Of a DNA stretch of 64,000 nt, positions 9,001 to 16,794 are shown in pieces. Origin of the DNA: JBCDBL01 sp039183635 (GTDB lineage: Bacteria > Pseudomonadota > Alphaproteobacteria > Caulobacterales > Parvularculaceae); contig JBCDBL010000001.1 of the NCBI GenBank assembly GCA_039183635.1, positions 57,531 through 121,530 on the forward strand, in the 5' to 3' direction. The stretch's first letter is position 1. Every line of letters begins with the position of its first letter. The notes beneath the pieces were generated by a model. The model was not told the origin of the DNA. It saw nothing but the letters and a program-made list of their open reading frames with translations, and ran no database searches. Position numbers and translations under genes: made by a program.

Positions 9001-9047
9001 ACTTAAAGCGTCTCTTCTTCAATCGGAATCAGGCAGACGCTTTAAGT
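9001..9047. repeat. Palindromic interspersed repeat, copy 2
   Basis: A perfect 13-base inverted repeat, ACTTAAAGCGTCT and AGACGCTTTAAGT, has a 21-base loop. Read on the minus strand the loop gives ATTCCGATTGAAGAAG, similar to the CCGATT-containing loop of the 6658-6703 element, although the arms differ. A T-rich run follows on the plus strand, so terminator activity is possible, but no plus-strand gene ends here. Confidence 0.6.
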
Positions 9048-9313
9048 CTTTGTTTTTTCGCATTTCCGGACGGCCAACCGTACACACTTGGCCTGGAAAG
9101 GCTTTAAAGCGGATTTTGATAAATCAGGTTCATACTCTGCGGCGACGAAGTAGCTTGCGCAAGCGCAGGCGCGTACTTGGGGGTTCTTTCGGTGGCCTTC
9201 TCGAACACCAGCACATCACTATAATAGTTGTATTCACATAGAATGATCGCCCATAGGTAGCGAATGTATCGGGACGACCTAAGCTATGTGGACACATTGC
9301 CAAAATAGCATGT

Positions 9314-9598
9314 TTATCTGCTCAGTACATCCCTTTTGGGGTGTTGAAGTGAAATCAACCATCCAATAACGGTGATGGCGGCGAACCACACGACCAGGGC
9401 GGCTATATCACCAAGACTGAGAAGCATAATAGCCGGAGCGAAAACGAGACCCCAAAATAACGGTTTGGACGTTCCCCCGAAAACCAATGCCGTATCGCGG
9501 TCCAGCACCCGCGCACGCTTCGGGTCAATGCGCCGAAGCTGCAGCAAAAACATTGTACTGAACACAACAGTAAGCAAGGAATAAGCGACCGTCGTCAT
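9314..9598 (-). CDS. Small DUF3325-like inner-membrane protein (second cassette)
   Basis: A 94-residue protein with three membrane segments and a central basic loop (RRIDPKRARVLDRD), paralogous to the 3599-3880 product. It is the last gene of the second iron cassette. Its ATG overlaps the PepSY stop codon (ATGA), so it is translationally coupled. Specific function unknown. Confidence 0.72.
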   Translation of the reverse strand: MTTVAYSLLTVVFSTMFLLQLRRIDPKRARVLDRDTALVFGGTSKPLFWGLVFAPAIMLLSLGDIAALVVWFAAITVIGWLISLQHPKRDVLSR

Positions 9599-11178
9599 TC
9601 CGCAGGAACCGTTTCATCTGCGCTTCCAATCCCTGAGAGAAACTCCATCTGGAGCGCGCTTTTTACACAGGCAAGCCCCGTGATTAACATCAGAAGATCC
9701 ATCATAACAACGATATGATCGAAACCACTCTCGATACCCCAACCGCCGCCGACGGTCAGAAAGCGAAGTATTGGCGTCGCGATCAGCGCGATGCCAAGAG
9801 CAAGAACGAAGCGTTCCTTGAGGCGCTGTGTACTACGGCCGCATATGCCTGCTGATATGATGAGTGTACAAGCTATAAGAAAAGATGCAGGCGTCCAAAG
9901 CTGGCTTGTTTGCGAACTGAGGCTTAAGAAAAAGCCCCAGGCCGAGCCGATCAGCGCCAGGGGCAGACCATAGCCAACCACCGACAATACCGTACCGAAG
10001 CCTTGCCAAAGAGGACTGTCCGCCCGGCGCTCAATCCACAGCCGCATGCCCGACAGCGTTACATAAGCCATAGCAAAGCCGAGACTGACCCAAACAAATT
10101 TCGAAAGCAGTCCTGCAAAATTCCCAAAGTGTAGGCGGGACATGAGCGTATAGCCCACGGAACTTGCAGATGGCCGCAACCCGACCACCGGCTTGTCTTG
10201 CTCAAACGCCCCTGTAACGCCATCGAAGATAAAGCTTTGCGCGGCAAGATGGCCGGCCCTGGGTGCATGATAGACGGTCACCTTACTATCCGCACGCCCG
10301 AAGTGAGAGATAATCGCCGACAGTGGCGGCGCGCCCGCACGTTGTTCAGATATTTGAAGAAGGGCGTCCAAGTTAACGCCCGCTTGCGGCGTTGCATCGG
10401 CTTCTTCAACGGCTCCGACGAGCGCAGACACCATCGCCATCCGATCACCGCCAAAAGCGCTTTTCGTCACCACAGGAAAACCAAGCGCAATCGCGAAACT
10501 GTAAAAAGCCCCTGTGAAAGCAAGCACAAATGCAAAGGGCAGCGCCCAACTTCCCGCCAAGATATGTCGGTCCCGCTTGTGGAGAAGTGCGCTCGAATAG
10601 CGCGGCGGAACAAAAAGATCCTTCAACACATGTCGGTGCGCCAGAAGACCAGTGCCCGCAGCCAGGAGCATTATGAAGCCAAGAATGCCGGTGATATAGA
10701 CCCCCCAGGGATTGGGGATATGTAAATTGACATGCAGATCAACCAGAAATGCGTCGAGGGCGCTTTCCGGGTCCGCGCCAAAAAGATCCTCGCCGAACCC
10801 GCTGCGATCACGAAGCAAATCCCCGGTTGCTGGATCAAACTCCAGCATTCTCCCAATATCATCGGGCTCGCCAGCGCCATTCGCACCATGGGTATGAAAG
10901 AAGTAGACGAGATGCCCGGCTGAGTTTCCAAAGATTGAGATCTCATCGAGATATTGCGGCTCGACTGTCGACGCCAAAGCATCGAGACGCTCTTGCACGC
11001 CAGTGGTCATGGGAAACGCGCTCGCCGCGCCGCCAACAGCCCACCTCCCTATCTCCGACGCCATAACTGCGACGGCGCCTGTTACGATCACGACGTAGAG
11101 CAAGAGCCCAAGAACCATGCCGGACCAGCCATGAACCATCAGCAGACGTTTTGTCTTGACCTGAGACAGTTTGATCAT
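9595..11178 (-). CDS. PepSY-associated membrane protein (second cassette)
   Basis: A 527-residue inner-membrane protein, closely paralogous to the 2019-3599 product, with the same MVHGWSG, VDLHVNLHIPNPWG and LHFGNFAGLLSKFVW segments. Four core TM helices surround a periplasmic PepSY-like region, and four more C-terminal helices follow. It is probably involved in handling siderophore-iron after import; reductase activity is inferred from family context. I chose the ATG at 11178 (MIKLSQVKTKRLL) because it aligns with the paralogue; an ATG at 11229 would overlap the previous gene and add unrelated residues. Confidence 0.85.
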   Translation of the reverse strand: MIKLSQVKTKRLLMVHGWSGMVLGLLLYVVIVTGAVAVMASEIGRWAVGGAASAFPMTTGVQERLDALASTVEPQYLDEISIFGNSAGHLVYFFHTHGANGAGEPDDIGRMLEFDPATGDLLRDRSGFGEDLFGADPESALDAFLVDLHVNLHIPNPWGVYITGILGFIMLLAAGTGLLAHRHVLKDLFVPPRYSSALLHKRDRHILAGSWALPFAFVLAFTGAFYSFAIALGFPVVTKSAFGGDRMAMVSALVGAVEEADATPQAGVNLDALLQISEQRAGAPPLSAIISHFGRADSKVTVYHAPRAGHLAAQSFIFDGVTGAFEQDKPVVGLRPSASSVGYTLMSRLHFGNFAGLLSKFVWVSLGFAMAYVTLSGMRLWIERRADSPLWQGFGTVLSVVGYGLPLALIGSAWGFFLSLSSQTSQLWTPASFLIACTLIISAGICGRSTQRLKERFVLALGIALIATPILRFLTVGGGWGIESGFDHIVVMMDLLMLITGLACVKSALQMEFLSGIGSADETVPAE

Positions 11179-11206
11179 GTACCGGCCCGTTTCCTTTGAG
11201 GCATCT

Positions 11207-11497
11207 TTAAGACCACCCTCCGCTTGCATAAGCAGCTATAACATGTCCGAGTGTTAGAACCGACATAATGATCGCCGTACGCACCATATTTTCTTCAAGC
11301 AGGGCATAAAAAATCGCCATCCCCCAAAATAGCGGAAAGAATATCAGTGGCAACATCAAATGGTTCACGCCAGCCTCGCCTGGTGGAAGATATGTCGGCA
11401 TACCGGCGAGAACAGCAACAGCAAAAACGACTGCGCCGGGTCCGGCGAGAACCCAGCGCATGATTAAGTGTGGTTTGACGCGCAACTCTCGCATCAT
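11207..11497 (-). CDS. Small DUF3649-like inner-membrane protein (second cassette)
   Basis: A 96-residue, three-helix hydrophobic protein sharing RWVLAGPGA near the N-terminus, a mid-protein LPLIFFPLFWGMAIFYALL segment, and a SGGWS end with the 1725-1994 product. It lies between the receptor and the PepSY gene, as in cassette one. Two adjacent ATGs (11497 and 11494) could start it. Role unknown; conserved linkage suggests a structural or assembly part in iron uptake. Confidence 0.75.
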   Translation of the reverse strand: MMRELRVKPHLIMRWVLAGPGAVVFAVAVLAGMPTYLPPGEAGVNHLMLPLIFFPLFWGMAIFYALLEENMVRTAIIMSVLTLGHVIAAYASGGWS

Positions 11498-11521
11498 CAG
11501 GAATCGACCGCCCTTTGCGAT

Positions 11522-13861
11522 TTAGAAACTCACCCGTGCGCCGACCCCGAAAGTTCGCGGGCGACCTGGAATGGCTGTGGGCTGAGACCCTTGGCTAAAG
11601 CGCTGGAACAACACGAGTTCGTCCGTCACGTTCTCAACGTATCCATACACCTCAAAGCGATCTATCTCATAGCGCGCGGATAGATCCAAGACCGTGACGC
11701 TGTCTATCTCGTCTACAGCAAGATTCTGATCAGTACTGAAAAAAGAACTGGTGTGTCTCACCTGGCCGGAAAGCGTCAGGTTTTCTATCGGAGAGAGATC
11801 CGCGCCAGCGATGAGTGACATTTCCGGCGCCCTTGCAAACTCAAAATCATCAAATTCATTAACGCCAACACGCTCCTCAAAACTTGTCTCCAATAAGCCA
11901 AGGCTGCCGAAAACGCGAATAAAATCGTTGGCCTCAAATTCAGCGCTCGCTTCAAAGCCGTAGCTTTCAGCACTGTCGATATTTGAGATATCTGTGATGA
12001 TATTGTCGAAGGGCTCTGCGGGAATAATTTCGATAACAGCAACGCGTTGGAAGTCATCAAAATCAGAGAAGAACACATTCGCATTCACTTGCAGTCGCCC
12101 GTCCAGCGCATTTGTTCTCACAAACGCATCATATGTCCAAACGGTTTCTTCAGAGAATGGCGTTGTAATCCCTGTAAAGAATTGCGTGTTGACGCCCCCG
12201 GGATTAAATCCACGACTTGCGCTAACACCGACACGAACATCCTCATTTACATCATAGGCCAAGGCCACTTTTGGTAAGAACGCGTCATAAGACTCATCAA
12301 AATCAACCTGTGTAGTGAATATTACACCCTCTCGATTTTGCTTAGCCTTCTCATAACGAACTCCCCCGGTCAGCTCCAGGCGATCCGTTAAGCTGGCTGT
12401 CACTTCCGTAAAGACACCCAGGCTGTCTCTTTTATCGACAACCAACTCATCGCCCCGCACCCGAACAAGGTCGTCCTGATCGCGCGATGTAACGTATACG
12501 CCCGCAATACCGGAAATCCGGCCTTGTCCAGGATCATAACCCAGAATCAATTCGTTTGTAACATTTGTTCCCTGGGTGTCGACAGAGCGATTATCATCGT
12601 CAGTCCGAACGGGACCAAATGCGACATACTCATATTCAGAATAGGAAAACTGATTGGTCAGCTTCCATGACTCGCCAAGCTCGTAAGACGCGTCAACAAT
12701 AGCGCCTGTGGAGCTTGTAGTATTGATGGTCGGATTATCACGTATGGTCCGATCAGTATTGAAACTCTCAAAAGGCTCAATAACATTTTCAGTTGACGGC
12801 GCCTCGCCATCATTATGAAAAATCGTGAGCTTCGATGTAAGGTTGGGAACAGCCGATGGCGTCCACAACAGTTTGCCGCGCAGGTTTAAACTCTCGAACC
12901 GATCAAGCTCGAACCCCTTTACCTCGGAAACGCCGTCAAAGTTCACGAAACTGTCTCGCTGGCGAAAATCGACGCTCACTCGGGCGGCTAACTGATCGTC
13001 AATGAGGGGGCCGGACAAATGACCCGCAACCTGAAGAGTGTTATGGTTGCCGCCTTCGATGAGTGCGCCCCCTTCAAATTCGAAGGTAGGATCTTTCGTG
13101 AAAACAAATATGGCTCCGGCAATTGCGTTGGCGCCTTGTGCGGTGGTTTGCGGACCACGATAAACTTCCACCTGGTCGATGTCATAAATTGACGTTAGTC
13201 CGTATAAATACTCATTATAACTCAACGGATAACCATCCACGAGGGTCGTTACCCGGGGAATGGCGCCGCCGGCAAATGCGAAGCGGCCAACCAGCGATCC
13301 TGTTGAATCGATCCCGCGAACCGCGACTTGACTTGCAGATGTACCGGCCTGTGCAATGTTCGGTATACGCGCCAGAATATCTTGAGAATTTTGGAGAAAG
13401 GGGCTGTTTTCAACATCTTCGTTTGTAAAAACTGAAACCGACGTTGCAGTCTCAAACTCTGTCCGCTCGACTCTTTGCCCACGCACGATGATTACATCTG
13501 CAACGCTTTCAACAGATTGAGCTGTGTCTTGCGATATCTCAAATGTCCCAGGTCCGACGCGCCGAGCCGTTAGCCCAGACCCACGTAAAGAGGCTTCGAT
13601 GGCCTGCTCGTCTGTGAACGCGCCCGATACTGCCGGCGCAGTTTTGCCCGCGACCAGCGTATCAGCGGCGAAAATGCTTACACCAAGAACGTCCCCCAGT
13701 TGGAGAAGACGATCACCTAAAGGGCCTGCTTCGAGATTGATACTCTGGACTTGCTGCTCAACTGCCGCATTTTGCGCATAGACGCTTGTCGCCATGGTCA
13801 GTGTCGACGCCAGACCGAAAAGAGCAGCCCTGCCCCAATGATTTCTTGTTTTACGCCCCAC
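11522..13861 (-). CDS. FecA/FpvA-type TonB-dependent receptor with N-terminal STN signalling domain
   Basis: A 779-residue outer-membrane receptor. From GTG at 13861, with AGGGGA upstream, it begins with a signal peptide ending around SVYAQ. Next is a STN domain at about residues 38-110 (INLEAGPLGDRLLQLGDVLG), which in FecA-like systems contacts FecR across the periplasm. Then come a plug (VADVIIVRGQRVERTEFETA, RGPQTTAQGANAIAGA) and a barrel ending VGARVSF. In-frame starts further upstream (13915, 13939) would put charged sequence before the signal peptide. Directly upstream are fecR- and fecI-like genes, so expression is probably induced by its own ligand. Siderophore identity unknown. Confidence 0.92.
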   Translation of the reverse strand: MGRKTRNHWGRAALFGLASTLTMATSVYAQNAAVEQQVQSINLEAGPLGDRLLQLGDVLGVSIFAADTLVAGKTAPAVSGAFTDEQAIEASLRGSGLTARRVGPGTFEISQDTAQSVESVADVIIVRGQRVERTEFETATSVSVFTNEDVENSPFLQNSQDILARIPNIAQAGTSASQVAVRGIDSTGSLVGRFAFAGGAIPRVTTLVDGYPLSYNEYLYGLTSIYDIDQVEVYRGPQTTAQGANAIAGAIFVFTKDPTFEFEGGALIEGGNHNTLQVAGHLSGPLIDDQLAARVSVDFRQRDSFVNFDGVSEVKGFELDRFESLNLRGKLLWTPSAVPNLTSKLTIFHNDGEAPSTENVIEPFESFNTDRTIRDNPTINTTSSTGAIVDASYELGESWKLTNQFSYSEYEYVAFGPVRTDDDNRSVDTQGTNVTNELILGYDPGQGRISGIAGVYVTSRDQDDLVRVRGDELVVDKRDSLGVFTEVTASLTDRLELTGGVRYEKAKQNREGVIFTTQVDFDESYDAFLPKVALAYDVNEDVRVGVSASRGFNPGGVNTQFFTGITTPFSEETVWTYDAFVRTNALDGRLQVNANVFFSDFDDFQRVAVIEIIPAEPFDNIITDISNIDSAESYGFEASAEFEANDFIRVFGSLGLLETSFEERVGVNEFDDFEFARAPEMSLIAGADLSPIENLTLSGQVRHTSSFFSTDQNLAVDEIDSVTVLDLSARYEIDRFEVYGYVENVTDELVLFQRFSQGSQPTAIPGRPRTFGVGARVSF

Positions 13862-14041
13862 GAGATTTCCCCTGTCAGAAAATAGCGTGCAATTGCCACT
13901 CAATCGCACTTTCATTCTTAAGACCCGCAGCCCTGACAAAACGGGATCAAATACCAGAAAAAAATCGAAGCAGCAGGCTTTTCCAGACGAAGAACCGGTC
14001 CATACATCACCTGGAAACGCTTTGGACTTTTTTTGGGGGAC

Positions 14042-15106
14042 CTACTCCTCGGGCCGGATCACGATGGTGTCCGGATCGGTTCGGTCTACAATGACAGGAA
14101 ACAGATTGGGCAGAGAAGCCAGCATGGCGGCGACATCTCGCCCATCATAGGTGAAGGTCGCCCGAATCTCGCGGATGTCGCTGTCCACATCCTCCAAGAC
14201 AATCGGCGTCTCCGAGTAGCGATTAGCATCTGCGATCAATTCTGCAAGCGGCGCACCATTATAGCGGAGGCGATTGTCCCGCCAAACTGCGAAAGTTTCA
14301 TCCTGAAACATGCGAATGACCGATAATCCATCAACAGGCGTTGAGGTGATTTCCTGTCCTGCAGATAGTTCCTTGCGGTGCATGAGGCTTGATGGCGCAT
14401 CATTAATCATCAGTGGGCGCGCCACCCCGACACGCCCTTCGGAGACGGACACCCGCACAATACCGCCATTGCTCCGCATATCGAAAACCGTACCAAGGAC
14501 AGTTGCTTCAAAGTCGCCAGACACGACCTTAAACGGCCGCGCTTCATCGGCTACGACACGGAAAACCGCGGCGCCTTTTACAAAGCCTACATAGCGAGCA
14601 GCCTCAGAAATCGAAACTTCGATCTCGGTCCCCGGTCCCAGCGTGAGCTCGCTGCCGTCAGAGAGCGTTATGGTCTCCGTCTGCCCGATAGCGGTCTGAT
14701 ACATGCTTACAATTGGCGTCGGTACCAGTGAGGGCGTTGATGACGGCCCGATAAGTTGGATTGACAGAAATAAAGAGATCGCGAGTGCAGCTGCGGCGCC
14801 CGCCAAAGCCATGCCTCGCCCCGTCACAAGCCAGGGCCAAGATAAACTGGCCAGAGCTTCACGGGCGCGGTCAAAAAAACTTAATCGAAAATAGTGAGCT
14901 TCAATTTTGCTATCATTCAACCTACTAAACGCAGACAGGACCGTCGCGGCGCGATCAAACGCCTGAACATGGACTGGGTCCGCCTTCAACCAGACTTCGA
15001 AACGCTGGAGCTCCCCGCCAACCAGTGCATCATTGTCGATCAGCACGCGCCATTCCAGAGCTTGCTTGCGGACGGCATCTGAAAACTCAAATCCTCTTTC
15101 CGCCAT
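14042..15106 (-). CDS. fecR: FecR-family anti-sigma/sigma-regulator protein
   Basis: A 354-residue FecR-like protein. The N-terminal cytoplasmic region (about 1-80) carries the family segment ALEWRVLIDNDALVGGELQR and HVQAFDRA. A single TM helix lies at about 110-128 (GMALAGAAAALAISLFLSI). The periplasmic FecR domain follows (TLSDGSELTLGPGTEIEV, VVSGDFEATVLGTVFDMR), then a C-terminal DUF4974/STN-like segment (LAELIADANRYSETPI). The ATG at 15106 overlaps the fecI stop (TGATG). It should pass the liganded-receptor signal to FecI. A longer frame exists upstream but lies within fecI and is not needed. Confidence 0.9.
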   Translation of the reverse strand: MAERGFEFSDAVRKQALEWRVLIDNDALVGGELQRFEVWLKADPVHVQAFDRAATVLSAFSRLNDSKIEAHYFRLSFFDRAREALASLSWPWLVTGRGMALAGAAAALAISLFLSIQLIGPSSTPSLVPTPIVSMYQTAIGQTETITLSDGSELTLGPGTEIEVSISEAARYVGFVKGAAVFRVVADEARPFKVVSGDFEATVLGTVFDMRSNGGIVRVSVSEGRVGVARPLMINDAPSSLMHRKELSAGQEITSTPVDGLSVIRMFQDETFAVWRDNRLRYNGAPLAELIADANRYSETPIVLEDVDSDIREIRATFTYDGRDVAAMLASLPNLFPVIVDRTDPDTIVIRPEE

Positions 15107-15714
15107 CAGCCTCGCCCCCCAGTTGGCTTTTGAAGAGCCGTCTCCAAATCGTAGGCGGCCTGGGCGACATGCCGGGCGACCGCACGGCGCGTTATGCCAA
15201 GTCTCTTGCCGACCGCCGTCAGGTTCAGACCTTCCACGCGGTTCCATAAAAAAGCTTTGCGCCGCCGCTCCGGCATGTTCTTCAGGGCCTCTGCGATGAT
15301 GGTGAGCTGTTCTTTCATTTCTAAGACACGCTCGGGCGTGGAAGCGGGACCCTCAATAGCGAAAAAAAGGTGTTCGATTTCGTAGTCAAAACTCGAACGC
15401 GTCGCAATATTCCGCTTTTGGTTCAAGACCAGATTGCGTGCAGTACGCCAGAGAAACGCCCGAATATTCTCGATCCGCGACAAAGAGTTCTGTTCCAGCA
15501 GCTTGCGAAAGGCCTCCTGCGTTACGTCGGCGGGATCAGGCGGACCATCGCCAAAAGCCTTGCGCAGATACGCTGTCAACTGATCACCATGTTCTCTGTA
15601 TAAAGTAGCCAGAACTTGCCGATCGGAGGCCGCTTCACGGCTCGCCAATGCAGGGCGCTGTTCGCCCTTAAGATCTGGAGCAGAACTGGTCCGATTTCGC
15701 GCGGGCACGTCCAT
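15106..15714 (-). CDS. fecI: ECF sigma factor, FecI-like
   Basis: A 202-residue ECF sigma factor. Region 2 spans about 36-105 (LYREHGDQLTAYLRKAFGD, DPADVTQEAFRKLLEQ, IRAFLWRTARNLVLNQKR) and region 4 about 130-195 (LKNMPERRRKAFLWNRVEG, AVGKRLGITRRAVARHVAQA). It is followed by fecR with overlapping codons and then the STN receptor, the standard cell-surface signalling order. It should direct RNA polymerase to the receptor promoter, probably in the 13862-14041 gap. The truncated sigma gene at 38179 is a paralogue. Confidence 0.92.
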   Translation of the reverse strand: MDVPARNRTSSAPDLKGEQRPALASREAASDRQVLATLYREHGDQLTAYLRKAFGDGPPDPADVTQEAFRKLLEQNSLSRIENIRAFLWRTARNLVLNQKRNIATRSSFDYEIEHLFFAIEGPASTPERVLEMKEQLTIIAEALKNMPERRRKAFLWNRVEGLNLTAVGKRLGITRRAVARHVAQAAYDLETALQKPTGGRG

Positions 15715-16083
15715 GCGGAACTAGCTTCCGTAACCTGCGCCACATATATGACGCACGGACGCCCACGCGACCAACGTCATGAAGGGTATGCATGTAGCTC
15801 GCATTTAGCCCTACACTTTATCCATATCGGCACAGCCGATAGTTGAGAATGGCTTGCAACGAGTTCTAACTTGAACCTGATTTTTTTCAAGACGCAGATC
15901 CATTTGCTCATTCCCATGAGATCAAAGCGCATTTTTCAAAGTCGAACAGCCTTTTACGTTCATTGAGGATTGTGCAAAACGCATATCGAGCGCCTTCATA
16001 CCTCGGCTCCAACTCAGAAGCCCGGCGCTAGGCGCCTCTCATGCCGAAGGCAGCAAACGATAGCAAAAAAACTTGGGGCTTAC
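15715..16083. other. Gene-free interval upstream of fecI
   Basis: No gene is seen. A perfect short hairpin, GGCGCTAGGCGCC, lies at 16024-16036 without a U-tract. The fecI promoter should lie at the left end, but no convincing Fur box or -35/-10 pair was found. Confidence 0.4.
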
Positions 16084-16715
16084 CTAGAAGATTTGTTTGA
16101 TTAAATACGGCTTGAGCCAAGCACGTAAGATTTTAAGAAGCTTATCAGGCGCACCGTAGTTGAAGCGCCACTCGCATTCTTTGAGGAAGAGATGGAAGTT
16201 CTGGCAGGTGCGCCATTGTATTGGCTGAGATGTCTTTTGGCTTGATTACAGAAATTCTCGATGCTGTTGATATGATGCTGCTTGTTGGCGAAAAGCTTTG
16301 AGCGATTGATCCGCATGTGGCGGAAGTCAGTGATTTTTAGCGTATCGTCAGGCCCATAGCTGTCGGTATAAACGATGCTATCAGGCTGTACTTTGCACGT
16401 GACGATCGAAAAGAGCGTGTTGGCCTTTGCGTCTTTCCCGGTGATGGTGTAGACGCGCCCGCCGCGTTTCAGGAGACCGAAGACAGGGATTTTCCCAGCT
16501 GCACCACGCCCGCGTTTTCCTTTCCGTACGCCGCCGAAATAGCTTTCATCGACCTCAACTTCCTCCTCCAATTCAACGGCTTCCACGCCAAGCTTTTCGA
16601 CGATAACAACGCGCATCCGATGGCAGAAATTTGTCGCTTTGAACCTGTTGACACCAACAAGTCAAACCGCAGTTCGCGGGCGTCCCGGCGCCGAAGTGTT
16701 CAATCAACTTATTTG
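16084..16715 (-). pseudogene. IS1595 (ISXO2-like) transposase, multiply frameshifted
   Basis: The middle is an intact-looking IS1595 DDE segment: EVEVDESYFGG, KGKRGRGAAGKIPVFGLLKR, INRSKLFANKQHHINSIENF and NQAKRHLSQYNG. After NGAPA the frame breaks, and the neighbouring frame supplies the expected end, FHLFLKECEWRFNY, up to a TAG at 16084. At the other end KLIEHFGAGTPA is readable at about 16676-16710, then at least three small indels before VNRFKATNFCHRMR. The element is therefore dead. Terminal inverted repeats were not identified. Confidence 0.85.
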
Positions 16716-16794
16716 TCTACATATATGAAAGTTTTGAATGCTTTAAACGCATCCTGCAAGATAGATACCCGCGCGAAGTGCAAGCACACATCCA

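Larger units (their letters stand above)
8648..9313. other. Gene-free interval with mobile-element debris
   Basis: These 666 bases hold no intact gene. Two structures are visible: an IS481-type transposase fragment (8829-8954, minus) and a palindromic repeat (9001-9047). The rest is unassigned. Confidence 0.5.

Noticed and set aside
8821..9241. Short plus-strand frames in the 8.6-9.3 kb gap
   Set aside because: They are antisense to an IS481 remnant or cross a palindromic repeat and show no coding features.
15106..15247. N-terminal extension of the FecR protein
   Set aside because: It reads through fecI in another frame; the ATG at 15106 overlaps the fecI stop and starts the family homology.
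15829..15860. Possible Fur box upstream of fecI (TGAGAAT-G-GCTTGCA)
   Set aside because: Only the left half matches the consensus; the right half is poor, and it is over 120 bases from the start.
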